This document shows, in pieces, positions 25,501 to 37,400 of a stretch of DNA of 64,000 bases (position 1 is the first letter of the stretch; every line of letters begins with the position of its first letter). This DNA comes from Nematostella vectensis (taxonomy: Eukaryota > Cnidaria > Anthozoa > Actiniaria > Edwardsiidae): assembly GCF_932526225.1 (NCBI RefSeq), contig NC_064034.1, forward strand, positions 15,946,887-16,010,886, given 5' to 3'. Below the pieces are notes generated by a model, which worked only from the letters and a program-made list of their open reading frames with translations, had not been told where the DNA came from and did no database searches. The translations under genes were made by a program, and so were the position numbers.

Positions 25501-28500
25501 CAGTAAGGAGGAGGGCACTATAATTATAAAGTTAATCAAGAATTAATAATGCTCTATAGGGAAAGATAAGTCACATTACTGACGCTCTACGCGAATTACT
25601 AAGCCTTCAATTTAGCAAGGAAAATGCGACATTAACAAACGCATGACTCCAAAAACGATCAACCTGCCTAACATTCACGTCCGTACCTTTTTGTGTGGCG
25701 AATTCCAGGTTCTCGCTAGGCTCACTGTGACCATACTTGTTTTTCGACTTGAGCCGTACCGAATAACTCGTTCCCGCCTCGAGATTGCCTATTCTGTGGT
25801 TGTCTCCCCTAACTGTGACGTAAGTCTTCCAAGACTTTGATGAGCCGAATTCCTTGTACTGTAGCAAATAACCCGTGATAGAATACATGCCGTATAGCTC
25901 GGGGTGGGCCCACGTGATATGAACCTCCGTCTTCTTGACATTGCTGGCTTGAAGTTCTTTAGGAGGAGGTGGTTTTTCTTTAAAAAAAATACAAGTAAGG
26001 TTTAAAAGTCCGGACAGTTGTAGAATGTTATTAAAATGGTTAATGTACACAAAAGCCAAACAAGTCGCCTGCTCACTGAGTACTAAACTACACATAAAGT
26101 TTTCTATCTTACAAATAATCTTGCTATCATTTAACCTGAGAAAGCATTTATCAAACATCCACGGAAGTGCTGAGATCTAAGATAGCGATGTTGCAATGTT
26201 ACGAAAAACGACCCTACCTTGTAGTGCCGCAGTGGGAATGACTTTGTAGGAACCGATCCTACCGCCCTTGACCTTAAGACTTAGATGCTTGCCAACCTTA
26301 CTCACAGCCACCTCCGGTTTCTCCTTCTTATCTTGTGTTTTCACGACAACTCGAAACAGAACCTTTACGCTGCCATTTCTGAAAGGGAGACACAACAAGT
26401 GAGTGGAAATCGAACTCTTTTCAAACCAGATGCAAAGACGACTGGAATTACCTGAACCCTAGGATATCAACTTCCTGGAAGCCAGACATATTGATGAAGA
26501 TTTGGGTTAACTAGAAGCAAAGGTAAAACACGTTTAGAAACAATGTTATGGCTTATGAAACGGACACTTTTTATCTAAGTAATAGCACGGGCTGCGGAGA
26601 ACCCCAGTGGCGAGGGGAGGGGTGGGGAGGATAGGGTTAAGGTTGGGGCTGATCTCTCCTAAACACAAAGAAAAGGGATCCGGGATCGTCATAGTCAGTG
26701 TTCAACAAATTCATCCTCATTTCCCTGCCCCCCATAGATCGAGATATTTTGGACAAATGAAATGAGGCAAAACGTCAAATGAATTATAGTAATCAAGATT
26801 TCCATGGAAATAAGAAATCCGGGACAAAAGGGTGTTACTATATTGAGTCTGTATTCTGCACATACCTCCCATTCAAAGGTAGTTTTTAGCTCAACATATC
26901 GTTCAGACTCGGTGTCTAGAAGATCGTCATCAAACACTTCATCAGGAAGCGTGATACTCGCATCAACATCTACGAGATCTAATGCAATAATAAAAGCAGA
27001 AAGATAAGCACAGACAGCAAGCTTATGCAATAATTAAAGCAGACAAAAGATGACCAAAGCTGATGAGCATCATATGTAGCCCATTTAAAGGGGACGTGTC
27101 CAGCCAAAAAAAAGTTGAAAAAGTGGACTTTCAAAGGACTGTTTATACTCACCTTTGCGCACCGTAACATTAGCCGACACGGTGTCATTTCCCAGCACAT
27201 TCCTAGCAATACACACATAAACCCCAGTGTCAACCTCGCGACTATCAGTTATAAGCAGAGATCCACCAGGCTGGGGCCGCTTGAGGCGTGTCCTCAGTTC
27301 CAAGTCATCCAACACCTCGGTCTCGGTGATGTAGTGCGTGCTGTTCACCTGACTGCCGTCCGGTAGCACCCACGTGATCAAAGGGGTAGGCGTGCCCACA
27401 GATGTACAGGTCAGCGTTATATTCTCCTCTTGTCCTTTGGTGATGGATATCGGGCGTGATGGGCTACGAATGGTTGGTTTGGTTCCTGCTCAACAATGGA
27501 GAATTTAGTGATTGATTTATGAAAAGGGCATCCTCGGAAACCCAGAGGTATTTTCCTCTAACGTTTCACTCACGAGAATAAATTTTCTCGCGGGTGAAAC
27601 TTTAGAGGAAAATACCCCTGGGTTTCCGAGGATGTGAGAAGGAAAATGTAGTGATTGACGGTAACAACACCTAAGGCAAGCATCCAAGGTAGTGAATCAT
27701 TGAATCAAGGCTCTGCGCTTGCTTTGATATGCTTAACAGAATCAGTCAAATCATGTTAACGTGCTCGACTAGACCTAGGGGACAATGGTTGTCCACCAGT
27801 ATGTTACTTCTAAGAAACGCTAGCGTGAAAAAGACTCCAATATTCCACAATCTTTGTCTCAACAAACTGTGCGTGGAGAAATCGTATAAGGCTAGGAACC
27901 TGGTTATTGCCTCCCCATTAATGCAAAGACACCAACAGCAGGGCAACAGCAGGACACTGGCGAGCCCAGTGATAGCAGAAAAGATTAAGCTAGGGGTGGG
28001 AGAGCATGGAAAAGGAAAGTGTACAAAGAAAAGGTTTCAAGAACACGCCGAGGCCACATGGGAGGAATAGGACAGGAGCGCCCAACTGCGAGAGGAGAAG
28101 CGAATGAGCATAGTGATAATGAGAAGTTTAACTTATTCACATTCATGATTCAATGAGTCCGGTGAGAATAGGAACACATTTCGTCTTGAAAACGACCCCT
28201 AAAAAGCTCCGATTTGTATATTTGAGGCTAATAATAATTTAATTTGTGAGTAATTACGTTAATATGAGTGATTACGTTACGTGATTGCGTTACCAAAGCG
28301 AAAACATTATATTAAAATACATACCTTGATTTTGAAAGTAAATCGTCTGCTTGTGATTGGTCACATTCATGCACACGTCAGTTACCTTCCACATGCGTGT
28401 CACGGCCACTGGCGTTACGTACCCACAATCCTTCAGGACCTTCAACCCACTGTCCTTGCTCTCTATCTGCGGATCACCAGGGCATGCAGATGTGACTCGA

Positions 28501-30459
28501 GGCCTACCAAACAAGTCTAGATTTACGTCGAACGCCGACGCTGGACATTGACCGTAAGCATCTTTAGGGAAGTCTATCGTTGTAGGTGAAGGAGTGAGTA
28601 CGTTAAGATTTTGTGTTTTCTTGACAATGTTACCGCAGCCATCCGTGAGCGTCCATTCGCGCGTTTTCTTAATCCAGCAGCTCTCACTGCGATGGATGGC
28701 AATATCTTGATGCACCATCTTGTTGGCGTCCCGAACATTACACATGCCGAACACAGTATACGAAGGTAAATCGACCGCGTATTTTGAATCACCCCAAGTG
28801 CATTGCTTGCTGTTAGTCGTTGGGCTTAGGACGATAACAGGAGGTCGTGTGACAAGATCTTCGTCCACCAGGCCATCCCTGTCGTCGTCAATACCATTTA
28901 ATATCTCTTCGTCGACTTTGCCGTCGCAGTCGTTATCTTGTCGGTCTCCTGGTACCATGCTGGTCGGGACACAGTCGCGCGGAGGCCGGGAGATTCGGAA
29001 TCCCGCCGGAAATCCGAACGCTGCCAAATTTCCTACGCCGTAGAATATGACGGATAAGGTCACAAGAGGGGATGTGTGGTAGAAACGATACTGCGCTCTC
29101 GGGAGAGCAAGGGTGGCGACGGAGAAGACTGAATTCGGGATCTGCTGCCAGATTAAAGTGGGCAACGTTTTGTTTGGGATACTAGTGATTTTTACTCCTG
29201 ACTTCTTTAGGGAAGAGATGTAAATTGTTGCATACCCATTAAAGGACCCCGAAGGATCATCCGGCACTACTAGTGTAAAGTCATTAGAGAACTGGTCCGT
29301 AGAGGGAATAATACTCATAAATGGCGCGAACGCCGACCCGTCCGTAGTACTACCCTTAGAGTATTGCGTGACAAGTGACGGCTTGCTTGTCACGATGACG
29401 TAACTGCTTGTGTAGTTCGCATCAAAGAAAAAGACATCACCCGCATTAAGATTCCTTATGATGGAGTCTGACGCTGTTTCTATCCGCACTACAGTGTTAT
29501 TCGCAGAGGCCAGAATCTGAAAGAGGTCTCCGGCGGGTCTTTGTTCCGTTGCCTTGACAAGAAAAGTCCTGCCCCAGGTGGACACGGGTGGGACCTGCTC
29601 CACGAGGTGATCACATGCGCCCTTGTTGATCGGGACATTCGCGCAGTCGTTACCTGAGTACACAGAGATCACCTTCGATGACGTCACGCGCGTGCCTGAT
29701 AAAGAGCCGGCGTAACTGTCCGCTAGAATCTGGAACGCCTCATGCTTCTTGGCCAACGTCACATTCAACGTGTCTCCGTTCCTAAAATTCATATATCTAT
29801 ACGTGATGAACCCAGGACCGGAGAGGCGAAGCTTGAAGGAGATCCTAGTGTCATCGTGCACAGCGATGACCATCACAAAGGCGTTCATGCTTGGCGCGTA
29901 TGTCGGGACGATATATTCTGTACCGAGTAAGCCTACCGGCAATGCAAGGAATCCATCGCTTGATTGATCGACCAAGCCTAGTCCGTATACCGACACGGAC
30001 ACATTAGCGGTTATGCGAATCCCCTTCAACCCTCCCCCCGTGTGGCTATCCATGCGGGTATTTCCTGGGAGTGCAATGTCGTAAGAGCCGCCGGCTCGTA
30101 ATTGTACGGTTCTATTATCGTTTAGATCTGGTATCTCTAGGTAAACCTCTGTGTCCTCGTCTGCTGTAATGTAGAGACGGTTTTTACCGGAAGACCCTTT
30201 GCGCGGGTCCTGTGCAGGGAACCCAACCACGAATGTCGTATCTTTGCTATCGAGCAGGTGGTTCTGACCTATGTGAGAGCAGGACACAGATGAGTGACAG
30301 TAATGATGACGAAAGTGATGATGACGAATAGTTTATAATGATGATGATGGCGATGATGATGGTGATAATGATGATGACGATGAAGTGATGATGACGAATA
30401 GCTTATAATGAAGATAATGGCGATGATGATGATGAAATGATGATGACGAATAGTTTATA

Positions 30460-30491
<32 letters not shown>

Positions 30492-32179
30492 GTAATGATG
30501 ACGAGTAGTTTATAATAATGATGATGGTGATGATGATGATGATGAAGTGATGATGACGAATAGTTTATAGTGATAATGATGGCGATGATAATGATGACGA
30601 CGACCACAATGATGACAAATAAGTGACAGTATTGATAATGGTAATGAAATGATAATGACGATGATGATGGTGATGATGATGGTGATGTTGATTGTTGTTT
30701 AGAATGATATTGGTGGTGGTAGGAACGATAATGATAACGAGAGTGTTGATTGATGGTGGTTGTTGATTAAGTGATTATGAGGTGATTATGTTATCGTTGA
30801 AGATGATGAAGACGATGATGCTGATAATGGCGATTCTTTTTTCTCCTTCTACCAATGATGATGACGATAATAATGTCGATGATAACGGTGGTGACAAAAT
30901 CAATTATAACTATGATAATCAACGGAAATAGAGAAGAGGTGACGAGGGTAGAGAAAAGTACACTTTTTCTTTCATTTTCACAACAAACAAATTTGACATT
31001 AACCCAAAAATATGTAGGAGTTTCTATTCAAAAGATTTGAGCAAAATTCTTCAGTGTAGAGGAAACAGAATTATAAAAAAAAACACTTTTCACATAATCC
31101 CCTCTGCAGGAATAAAAATGCTAGTCTACTAGAAGCGGTCCTTGAGAATCAATAGATCCGTAGATAGACATCAAGCGTCAGGTCTAGGCACGGCACATGA
31201 AATCACTTCAGCAAATCACAGAAAACGAAATTTTGAACGCTGAAGGTACTCTAAATGGCTTTGGCACATTGCAAGAAACATAAATCTTCTTTTGTTTTAA
31301 AAGAACTCTGATGAACCGGAATAAAATCACTTTAATAGGTTTTCAAATCAACCATCTATTTTTAATTGGTTATTTTACATCACTTTGTATTGTAATCAAA
31401 ATTATTATACTTCGATAAAGTGACAATCGCATAATCAAAATTTCTGTCTTCCTCTAAAAGAATTTGCTTTAAGACAATAATCAGCCTATAATACCTTCAA
31501 TTACAGTTGATTAGACTAACAGTTAAGTTTAAATCTAGGCCCTGTGTAAACATTAATCATAGATCTGTCCGACAAAGATTCATTGTTTAGGTGTTAAACT
31601 GTATTAGTTGCATTATGTTTCTGATGATTGAAAACCTATGATACCTCAGCGCGCCTTATGAATAAGGCACCTAAACGAAAATACGGAACATTTCAAAGTC
31701 ACTTTAACCACTAGTGAACGTGGCAAACAACCATTAATATTTGTTTTCTGGGTCAATGAAGCATGTTCAGGCAAAGAAACGTGAAATTAAGGCATCGATA
31801 TACGCAGATTAATTGAATGATATAACATGTCGGGAAGGATATATCACAAGCTAAACATGGATAGAATCATTTTTTCATCTACGCAGTCTGAGGGGCGAAA
31901 ATACGATAAAATATTCGTGATATGGGTCAAGATCTTAATGAAGAACTAATTTACGCTACAAATAAAATATGTTTGTTCGCGTAGATAAAGGGAACTCTTG
32001 TAACCCTCCAAAATCAATAATCGCAAAAGGAAAAACACAACGAAAAGCTCCACCTTTCTAGCCAAATAATCGAGTAACATACAGAAGACAGAAAGGGACG
32101 AGGTATAAATACCTGAACACACAAGAAACTGTGCCGTCAGAGCTAACAGGAGACATCTTAAACGAGCCGGACTTTCCAT
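19519..32179 (-). CDS. Receptor tyrosine kinase with IgGFc-binding-type, HYR-like, Ig, SEA and FN3 ectodomain
   Basis: Seventeen exons, in transcript order: 32113-32179, 28325-30268, 27153-27485, 26866-26978, 26452-26510, 26218-26378, 25687-25977, 24836-24969, 23894-24095, 23051-23161, 22596-22777, 22300-22422, 21975-22045, 21393-21433, 20614-20710, 20020-20119, 19519-19593. Every junction is GT-AG and every phase matches, giving 1367 residues. Signal peptide 1-22; IgGFc-binding-type domain about 31-446; DxDxDG loops 464-494; two HYR-like modules to 670; Ig 671-781; SEA about 782-892 with [10 protein letters not shown]3 893-989; TM about 998-1018; kinase about 1060-1343. Kinase motifs: [28 protein letters not shown] (alpha-C Glu), [41 protein letters not shown]. 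The catalytic domain is FGFR-like and looks active. The tail contains GYEDM, a YxxM PI3K-type docking site. The usual SDVW reads SDAW. Confidence 0.85.
19828..19989. mobile_element. MITE-like element with TCAGGGCCGTAGCAGG ends
   Basis: The left end TCAGGGCCGTAGCAGG and right end CCTGCTACGGCACTGA are inverted repeats about 160 bp apart in the last intron of the receptor kinase. Related single ends occur near 48633 (CAGGGCCGTAGC) and 32941 (CAGGCCGTAGC). Confidence 0.6.
21707..21881. mobile_element. Foldback element in a kinase-gene intron
   Basis: The long inverted arms begin AGGCCATTCCAGCTATAAG and end CTTATAGCTTGAATGGCCT. The inner arms share CAACTACCGGCATTCAGCGC and its complement around an ATTTAAATTT centre. 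It is GC-alternating (GCGCGCGC) and has no open frame. Confidence 0.75.
23220..23480. repeat. Degenerate GAT/GGT trinucleotide tract
   Basis: Low-complexity ATGATGATGGTGATAG-like sequence in the intron between kinase exons 9 and 10. It is similar in kind to the larger tract at 30290-30880. Confidence 0.7.
23501..23880. repeat. 90-bp tandem repeat, three copies, the third interrupted
   Basis: Copies start at 23501, 23591 and 23681 with ATGATAACAAAAAGAAGTTA and end near TATTTGGATAAAAAT. The third copy is split after GGATGAAG by a foldback insertion of about 101 bp and resumes at AGAACGTGCTATG. The array ends about 14 bp short of kinase exon 9. Confidence 0.9.
23728..23828. mobile_element. 101-bp foldback insertion inside a tandem repeat copy
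   Basis: Perfect 26-bp inverted arms at 23746-23771 and 23788-23813 (contain AAATCAATTGCAGCATTAA) with a 16-bp loop. The uninterrupted copies at 23501 and 23591 give the empty site. A possible AAG target duplication flanks it. Confidence 0.8.
24324..24450 (+). mobile_element. MITE, 'CAGGCCCGTACCCAGG' family, copy 2
   Basis: Starts CAGGCCTGTACCCAGGATTT, then GTGTACCTAATTTTTCC, a long poly-G run, and GGTCTGACCACCCCAGAAAG. It is the same architecture as the copy at 14454-14609. Confidence 0.6.
24640..24710 (-). mobile_element. MITE fragment, 'CAGGCCCGTACCCAGG' family, copy 3
   Basis: The plus strand ends CCTGGGTACGGGCCTG at about 24708, preceded by G/C-rich sequence and AGTGGACTTTTGG. Only one terminus is preserved. 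Confidence 0.55.
24926..25190. repeat. 83-bp tandem triplication over the TM-exon splice acceptor
   Basis: Three copies (starts 24926, 25009, 25092) plus a partial fourth at 25175. Each full copy carries the minus-strand acceptor TATCCTTATTAG and the first part of the transmembrane exon up to GTGGTTCCCTT. Only the copy next to 24836 continues into the full TM exon. Confidence 0.9.
27529..27634. mobile_element. Foldback element in the Ig-side intron of the receptor kinase
   Basis: Two arms of about 50 bp are near-perfect complements around a short TAAA-like loop; the left begins CATCCTCGGAAACCCAGAGG and the right ends CCCTGGGTTTCCGAGGATG. It would form a strong hairpin in DNA or nuclear RNA. 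Confidence 0.8.
28325..30268 (-). other. 1.94-kb ectodomain exon of the receptor kinase
   Basis: This single exon encodes 648 residues: an IgGFc-binding-protein N-terminal-type domain starting [13 protein letters not shown], then the acidic repeats [11 protein letters not shown] and [11 protein letters not shown] (MopE- or thrombospondin-like calcium loops), then two copies of a module with the W-x-x-TD-x-C-x-N signature ([18 protein letters not shown]). It enters and leaves in phase 1, like the Ig and FN3 exons, so it behaves as a shuffled module. Confidence 0.8.
30290..30880. repeat. GAT-rich satellite in intron 1 of the receptor kinase
   Basis: GATGATGATG runs are punctuated by a recurrent GATGACGAATAGTTTATA motif at about 50-60 bp spacing (near 30320, 30390, 30445, 30495 and 30550). 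It decays into mixed ATGATG sequence to about 30880. Confidence 0.8.
30900..32100. other. Rest of intron 1 of the receptor kinase
   Basis: AT-rich, no coding signal and no clear repeat. It separates the signal-peptide exon from the 1.94-kb ectodomain exon. Confidence 0.5.
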
Positions 32180-33380
32180 AATACTCAATTTATCCCCGCA
32201 AGCAGCAAGCAATATGCCCTTTATCCACGTTACAGCTTCTGTAGTTGAAATGTATCATCCGTGTACTGCCATCTCAAATCTCAGATACATAGCGGGAGAG
32301 AAACAGAGAGTTTGGGCGACAGAGTGCTTCAGCATGCAGATCTTTTCACGATTTGGCTGTTTTGCTAATTTTGTCGTCAGTTGACCTTTGACCCTCTGAC
32401 CATTGATATCTTTATTTTTAGTAGAAAAATGTCACGTTGTCTTACGTGCGATGGGTCTGTCGGAAATGCCCCACCTTTGTACCTCTTACAAAAACAAAAA
32501 AAGCGTCACACAATAAGTCTTTATCAGGAAGAAAATATGTTCTTCCTTTCTAGATATATTTACAGAGTGGAACTTATTACGGTTTATTAAATCTTGAAAT
32601 ACTCGATAATGACGATCTTGGTTCCCTACAGAATTAAAACGTTTTACGTTCCGGGGATATTTGGTTATCCAGTAACCACGTTTATCCTGCTGCCACGGGT
32701 GTCATTTCCAACCACCTCCGCTGGTCAAACGCTAGCGGTGGATTTCGAGAAGCGTGACTATTTTGACTATTGCGAATTGTGGGAAAAACATTAAAAACTC
32801 CGTGAAAGTGGTAAGGTGTAAGCTAAATACAGTACATATACAAACAGCTTAAAAAGTTTCTCGTTAGGGGTGATGAAAAGTACGGACATCAATTTTTCTA
32901 TCATAAACACCGGGGGATATAGACATAAACTATCCTGACTGCAGGCCGTAGCTAGAAAACATTGTTCGGGGGGAGGGGGGGGGGGGAGACTCATACGAAG
33001 ATTTTTTATTTGGGGGCAGACGCTATTTTTTTAATATAACTTACTTGGTTGGAGCAAGGGAGCACGGCAGAATGTGTTTCAATTTAACGCGCGACTACGG
33101 TAGTACCTTAAGAAATTAAACCAATGCAACGCGTCATCTGTGTTTTGTAAGGGGATTCATCTCTTGTGCCGTTGGGGGCGAAGATATCGGATACGCGAAG
33201 TGTCGGCATGAAATGCCGACGGAAGATATCCGGACATGAAAATAGTCCGTATTGTATTTTTCAAGGATAAGGAGCGGCATACAAAGACAATACAATTCTC
33301 TGGTTTTTATTTATTTTTAAATGTTTCATTGGGAGAGGGGGGACCCTTCCTAGATCTTCGACTAGAAAGGGCTGACATGT
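32180..33380. other. Intergenic region between the receptor kinase and PSMD6
   Basis: It contains the presumed promoter of the minus-strand receptor kinase. A lone CAGGCCGTAGC end with a poly-G run (32941-32990) resembles the 19828 MITE. No gene is recognised. Confidence 0.4.
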
Positions 33381-33384
33381 GACA

Positions 33385-33760
33385 ATGTGGCTTCCCTAGG
33401 ACCGTGTTAGGTGGCTGATTAATAAAAGGGTGGCTAATTAATATTAGGTTGGCTGCTTCATAAGAGGGTGGCTAATTAAAGAGGGTGGCTCATTAATAAT
33501 GGTGGCTAATTAATAAGAGGGTGGCTCATTAATAAAAGGGTGGCTAATTAATAAAAGGGTGGCAAATTAATAATGGTGGCTAATTAATAAGAGGGTGGCT
33601 CATTAATAAAAGGGTGGCTCATTAATAAAAGGGTGGCTAATTAATAATGGTGGCTAATTAATAAAAGGGTGGCTAATTAATAAGAGGGTGGCTGATTTAT
33701 AAGAGGGTGGCTAATTAATAAGGGTTGCTAATTAATAAAAGGGTGGCTAATTAAGGATTA
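33385..33760. repeat. Minisatellite, about 19-bp unit GGGTGGCTAATTAATAAAA
   Basis: About 20 imperfect copies with variants TCATTAATAA, AATTAATGGTGGC and loss of AAAGG. It lies in the 3' flank of PSMD6. Confidence 0.9.
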
Positions 33761-34454
33761 TAAGCATTCCCTCACAACAGCTCAGGGGATTTGTGCAACA
33801 CAGAACCTGTCATATGCAAGTGTAATACAAATGAGAACTGCTATGCATGGTCTTTTTGACGAATTTTTAAAAATTGGACAAAATGTTCAAACAAGAAAGT
33901 ACAGCATGATGTGTGCTCATTTCAACATATATTTATTTTAAATGGTGTACAATAAAAGAGAAATATAGATTAAGCGTTCAAGTACTATACAAGGCTCGTT
34001 GCATTATTATTCTAGTGCTCTCAGCCGGCTAGGACTTTCGACCTACACAATATTTCATCTCACAGAGTCGTTCAACAGTTACCATAAAGTATCAATATTT
34101 TCATCATAAAAAATGTACAAGACCAACAAATGAATGTCACACTAGCCCAACTTTTTTAAACTTTGTGTTTGTGTTTTTAGTGTTGCAATAGTACCATCAC
34201 CTGCCGACACCATCCAAACACAAAAAGAAAGGAAAAAAATAGTTAATCAATAAACACAACACTGAAGCGTTAACTCATTAAACTTTGTTGACATAATAGT
34301 GTTTTGTAGCTTGAGAAAGTGTTGGCCAACAACTTCCAATACCATCCAAGACAAGAAGCAAGATGCTGAACAGCACAACATTATTTGGCACAACAAAGCT
34401 GCTTTAAAAATGACGTTGCTGTTTATGCCGAGGTTCAGGCCAGTAGTGGTTAAC

Positions 34455-37400
34455 CTAAATGTTGATAACTCGGCTGAGTTTCTGGATCCTGTTGAGAAGC
34501 AGATCTCCCTGTTTGATGGTCGCCTGATACTGCCAGTTTTTGTGATCCGGTCTGAAAGATATATCAACTTAGTCAAAAAAACTCGGACCCAGGGAAACCT
34601 AACCCTTCTGTTCATTTCTTAAAAGTAAAAAAAAAGTCAGACACTACAAATTCTCTTGGGAGAAGAATATCATCATTCACAACAAAAGAAGATTTATAAA
34701 GAGAAGTAGGACTTACCTATTTGTTTCCACAATGCCACCCACTTTGTCGATCTTGCAGTTTAATCTTCCAGCAGCAATAAAGCGGGACAGCTCCCTACAG
34801 ATTAAGATAACAGGCTTTAGAGAGATGCCTTTATACAGTATATACTGGTTTTGGATGGTAAAGTTATTTCTAATCTTCTCAAATCTGTGATTATCTAAGT
34901 TCATCAATGCTCTACAAACCAATCAATCTGTAGATAAGAGAGATGTAGTTGAATCGTGTGTCACATAATTGCACACTTATACTTATCAATGCACATTTTG
35001 CTGAGGCCAAATACATTGGCCATGTATTGTAGGGTTAGTTTGCACACTTACTTATCAATGAACTCCTCGCTGACACCAAACGCATTGGCCATGTATTGTA
35101 GGGTGAGGCTACGGTAGGACTCCAGAAGCTGAGTGTAAGCCAGGATCCTCATCTCACGAACGTAGTACCGATAATGCGGGGACATCAGTCTGTCCTGCTT
35201 TAGCATTTGCTCAACTTGAGCTTGAGTAGAACACAAGGCATAATTAGCACAACATGAGACAGCAGGAAGGCATAATGCCGTCATAAACACAATGAGGCAT
35301 ACATCATTTTAAACACAACAACAAGGCATATACATACATCATAATCAAACAATGAAACATTTATCATTTCAATCACAACACTTGGCATATACCATTTTAA
35401 CAACAAGGCATACACACTATTCTAAACACATCAACCATGCATACAAATACTCTACCCTTTTAAACACAAAAATAATGTATATAACATTTTAAACAAAGTA
35501 ACAAATTATACATATATAACCACCACTAAATTATCCTATCACTCATGACCCAAAAGAGTTAAAAAGCCTTTCTATTCAAACTTCTATAACATACTCTACA
35601 TATAGTGTATTCTTTTTAGTACTATTCATACACAATCCAACATGACCCGAGATTTGTGAATCATGTATTTACCTTCCATACTACTTCCAACACTCTGCAA
35701 CGCACACATGAAACTGAGCTCAGGTGTCAAAATTGTACAGTAAACAAGATGGCAAAGCTTGTTTTTATCCTCGGCTTCACAAGTGTATCAAAAAGAGTTG
35801 AGGGAAGTGGTGTGTCAGGGTGCATTTAGAGTAGTACTCCAGAACTTACCCAATGCAGTGAAGAATTCACTGTAGTGGCACTCATACAAAGACACCAGGA
35901 ACTGCTTAATAACAGGCAGTTGATGTAGAACCTCAAGGATCTCTGCCCCATTAATGACTTTCTTCCTCAAGTCAACTCGCTCCAGGGAGATCATACTAGT
36001 CAAGATGGTATTGGTGACAAAAGTCTGGTAATCCATCAACTCGTATGATGTGAATGTAGATATGCTTTCCAGAAAGTTGGATGCAGCTGCCTTGAAGTCA
36101 CGTATAGACATGAAGTAAATGCCCTGGTACACCTTGAGACGATTACGCCGGTCCCAGTCACCACCTTCCTCTATTAATCTAAAAAAGGATAACAAGATTG
36201 CATTCACTGCTTTCCCTTATTAATGTGAAATTCAATAATCTTATAATGTATTTGAAACTTTCTTTTTCTTTAAAGAGCCTCCAACAAATGGCTTTGCTGT
36301 TATAGCAACTGTGCCACTTGAAGCAAGTCAATAAAATATATATTTTTTGAGTTATGGAATGTATTCTTATATTATTGAAATTTATTCAAAGATCTGTAAG
36401 AAAACAAAGTTGGTTCTTGGTTATCAAGATGACTTACTCCTTTGCCTTGGATATATTCTTTGTGATCATGTCATTATCCAAGTAGAACAGTCCAATGCGA
36501 ATTCTATAAAACAATATATCCAGCTTGTACCCCAGGGCGACAGCCTTGTCATAGGATTTTCTGAATGCTGTAATGGCCCCTTCCTAAAACACAAAAGAAG
36601 GTTCAAGGCTTAATGAATTGGGACGAGTGAGTTACTGTAGTGCTAGCCAAATAAGGTTTTTGTACTTGAGAATTTTTGGTGCTTCAAGCAACAAGAACTT
36701 GACTTGGGATTTAAAGAACCTCTGCCAGCCACCATTTTGTCGTCCTAGAAAAATACCAAGTGTGAAAAAGCATCTATTTCCATTGGCTGATTTGGTGAAA
36801 CAACTGCAATATTTTTTCATCAAAATTGATTGACAATGAACGAACTTTTTTTTTTGTTATTTTGAAATTATTCCAAATAGTTTGTGTTCTGGTATTGAAT
36901 AAAAGCAATAAAAAAGGTACAGCATATAAAGGCTATTTACAGTAACCCTAGCTACCGGCTAGAGAAGTAGTGCCACTGAGTTTCTGCAGCTCTCCAAGTA
37001 ATTAAACAACACATAATTTTAAAGTGGGATCTGTAGAAGTCCATAGTTACAGAAAGGTAAATCACACAATAGTTTCCATGGTCATGAATGGATTCCACAC
37101 ATAAATGTTCAAATAAAGAGTTACTTACACTTCCAGCTTTAAAATATTGAATTTTGGAGCTCTACTTGTAGGCATTGCCTAAATATATCTAGGATCAAGT
37201 TTTAAAAATAGAGTACCTTGTCTCCAATACTGCATAGATATTCCCCACGAGCAAACAAAGCATCTCTAATCTCAGTTTCCCCTAAATTTTCCTCAGCATC
37301 TTTGAGAGTCTTGTCAAGCTCTTCTAGTTTTTCAGTGTTTTTCTGCTTCATTTTCTCTAGGAGAGGTTTGTCTACGGGCCACTTGAATTCTGCACACAGT

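Noticed and set aside
32180-32212. Upstream in-frame ATG of the receptor kinase (11 residues earlier)
   Set aside because: It would put charged residues before the signal peptide; [14 protein letters not shown] from 32179 is the better start, though the upstream ATG cannot be excluded.
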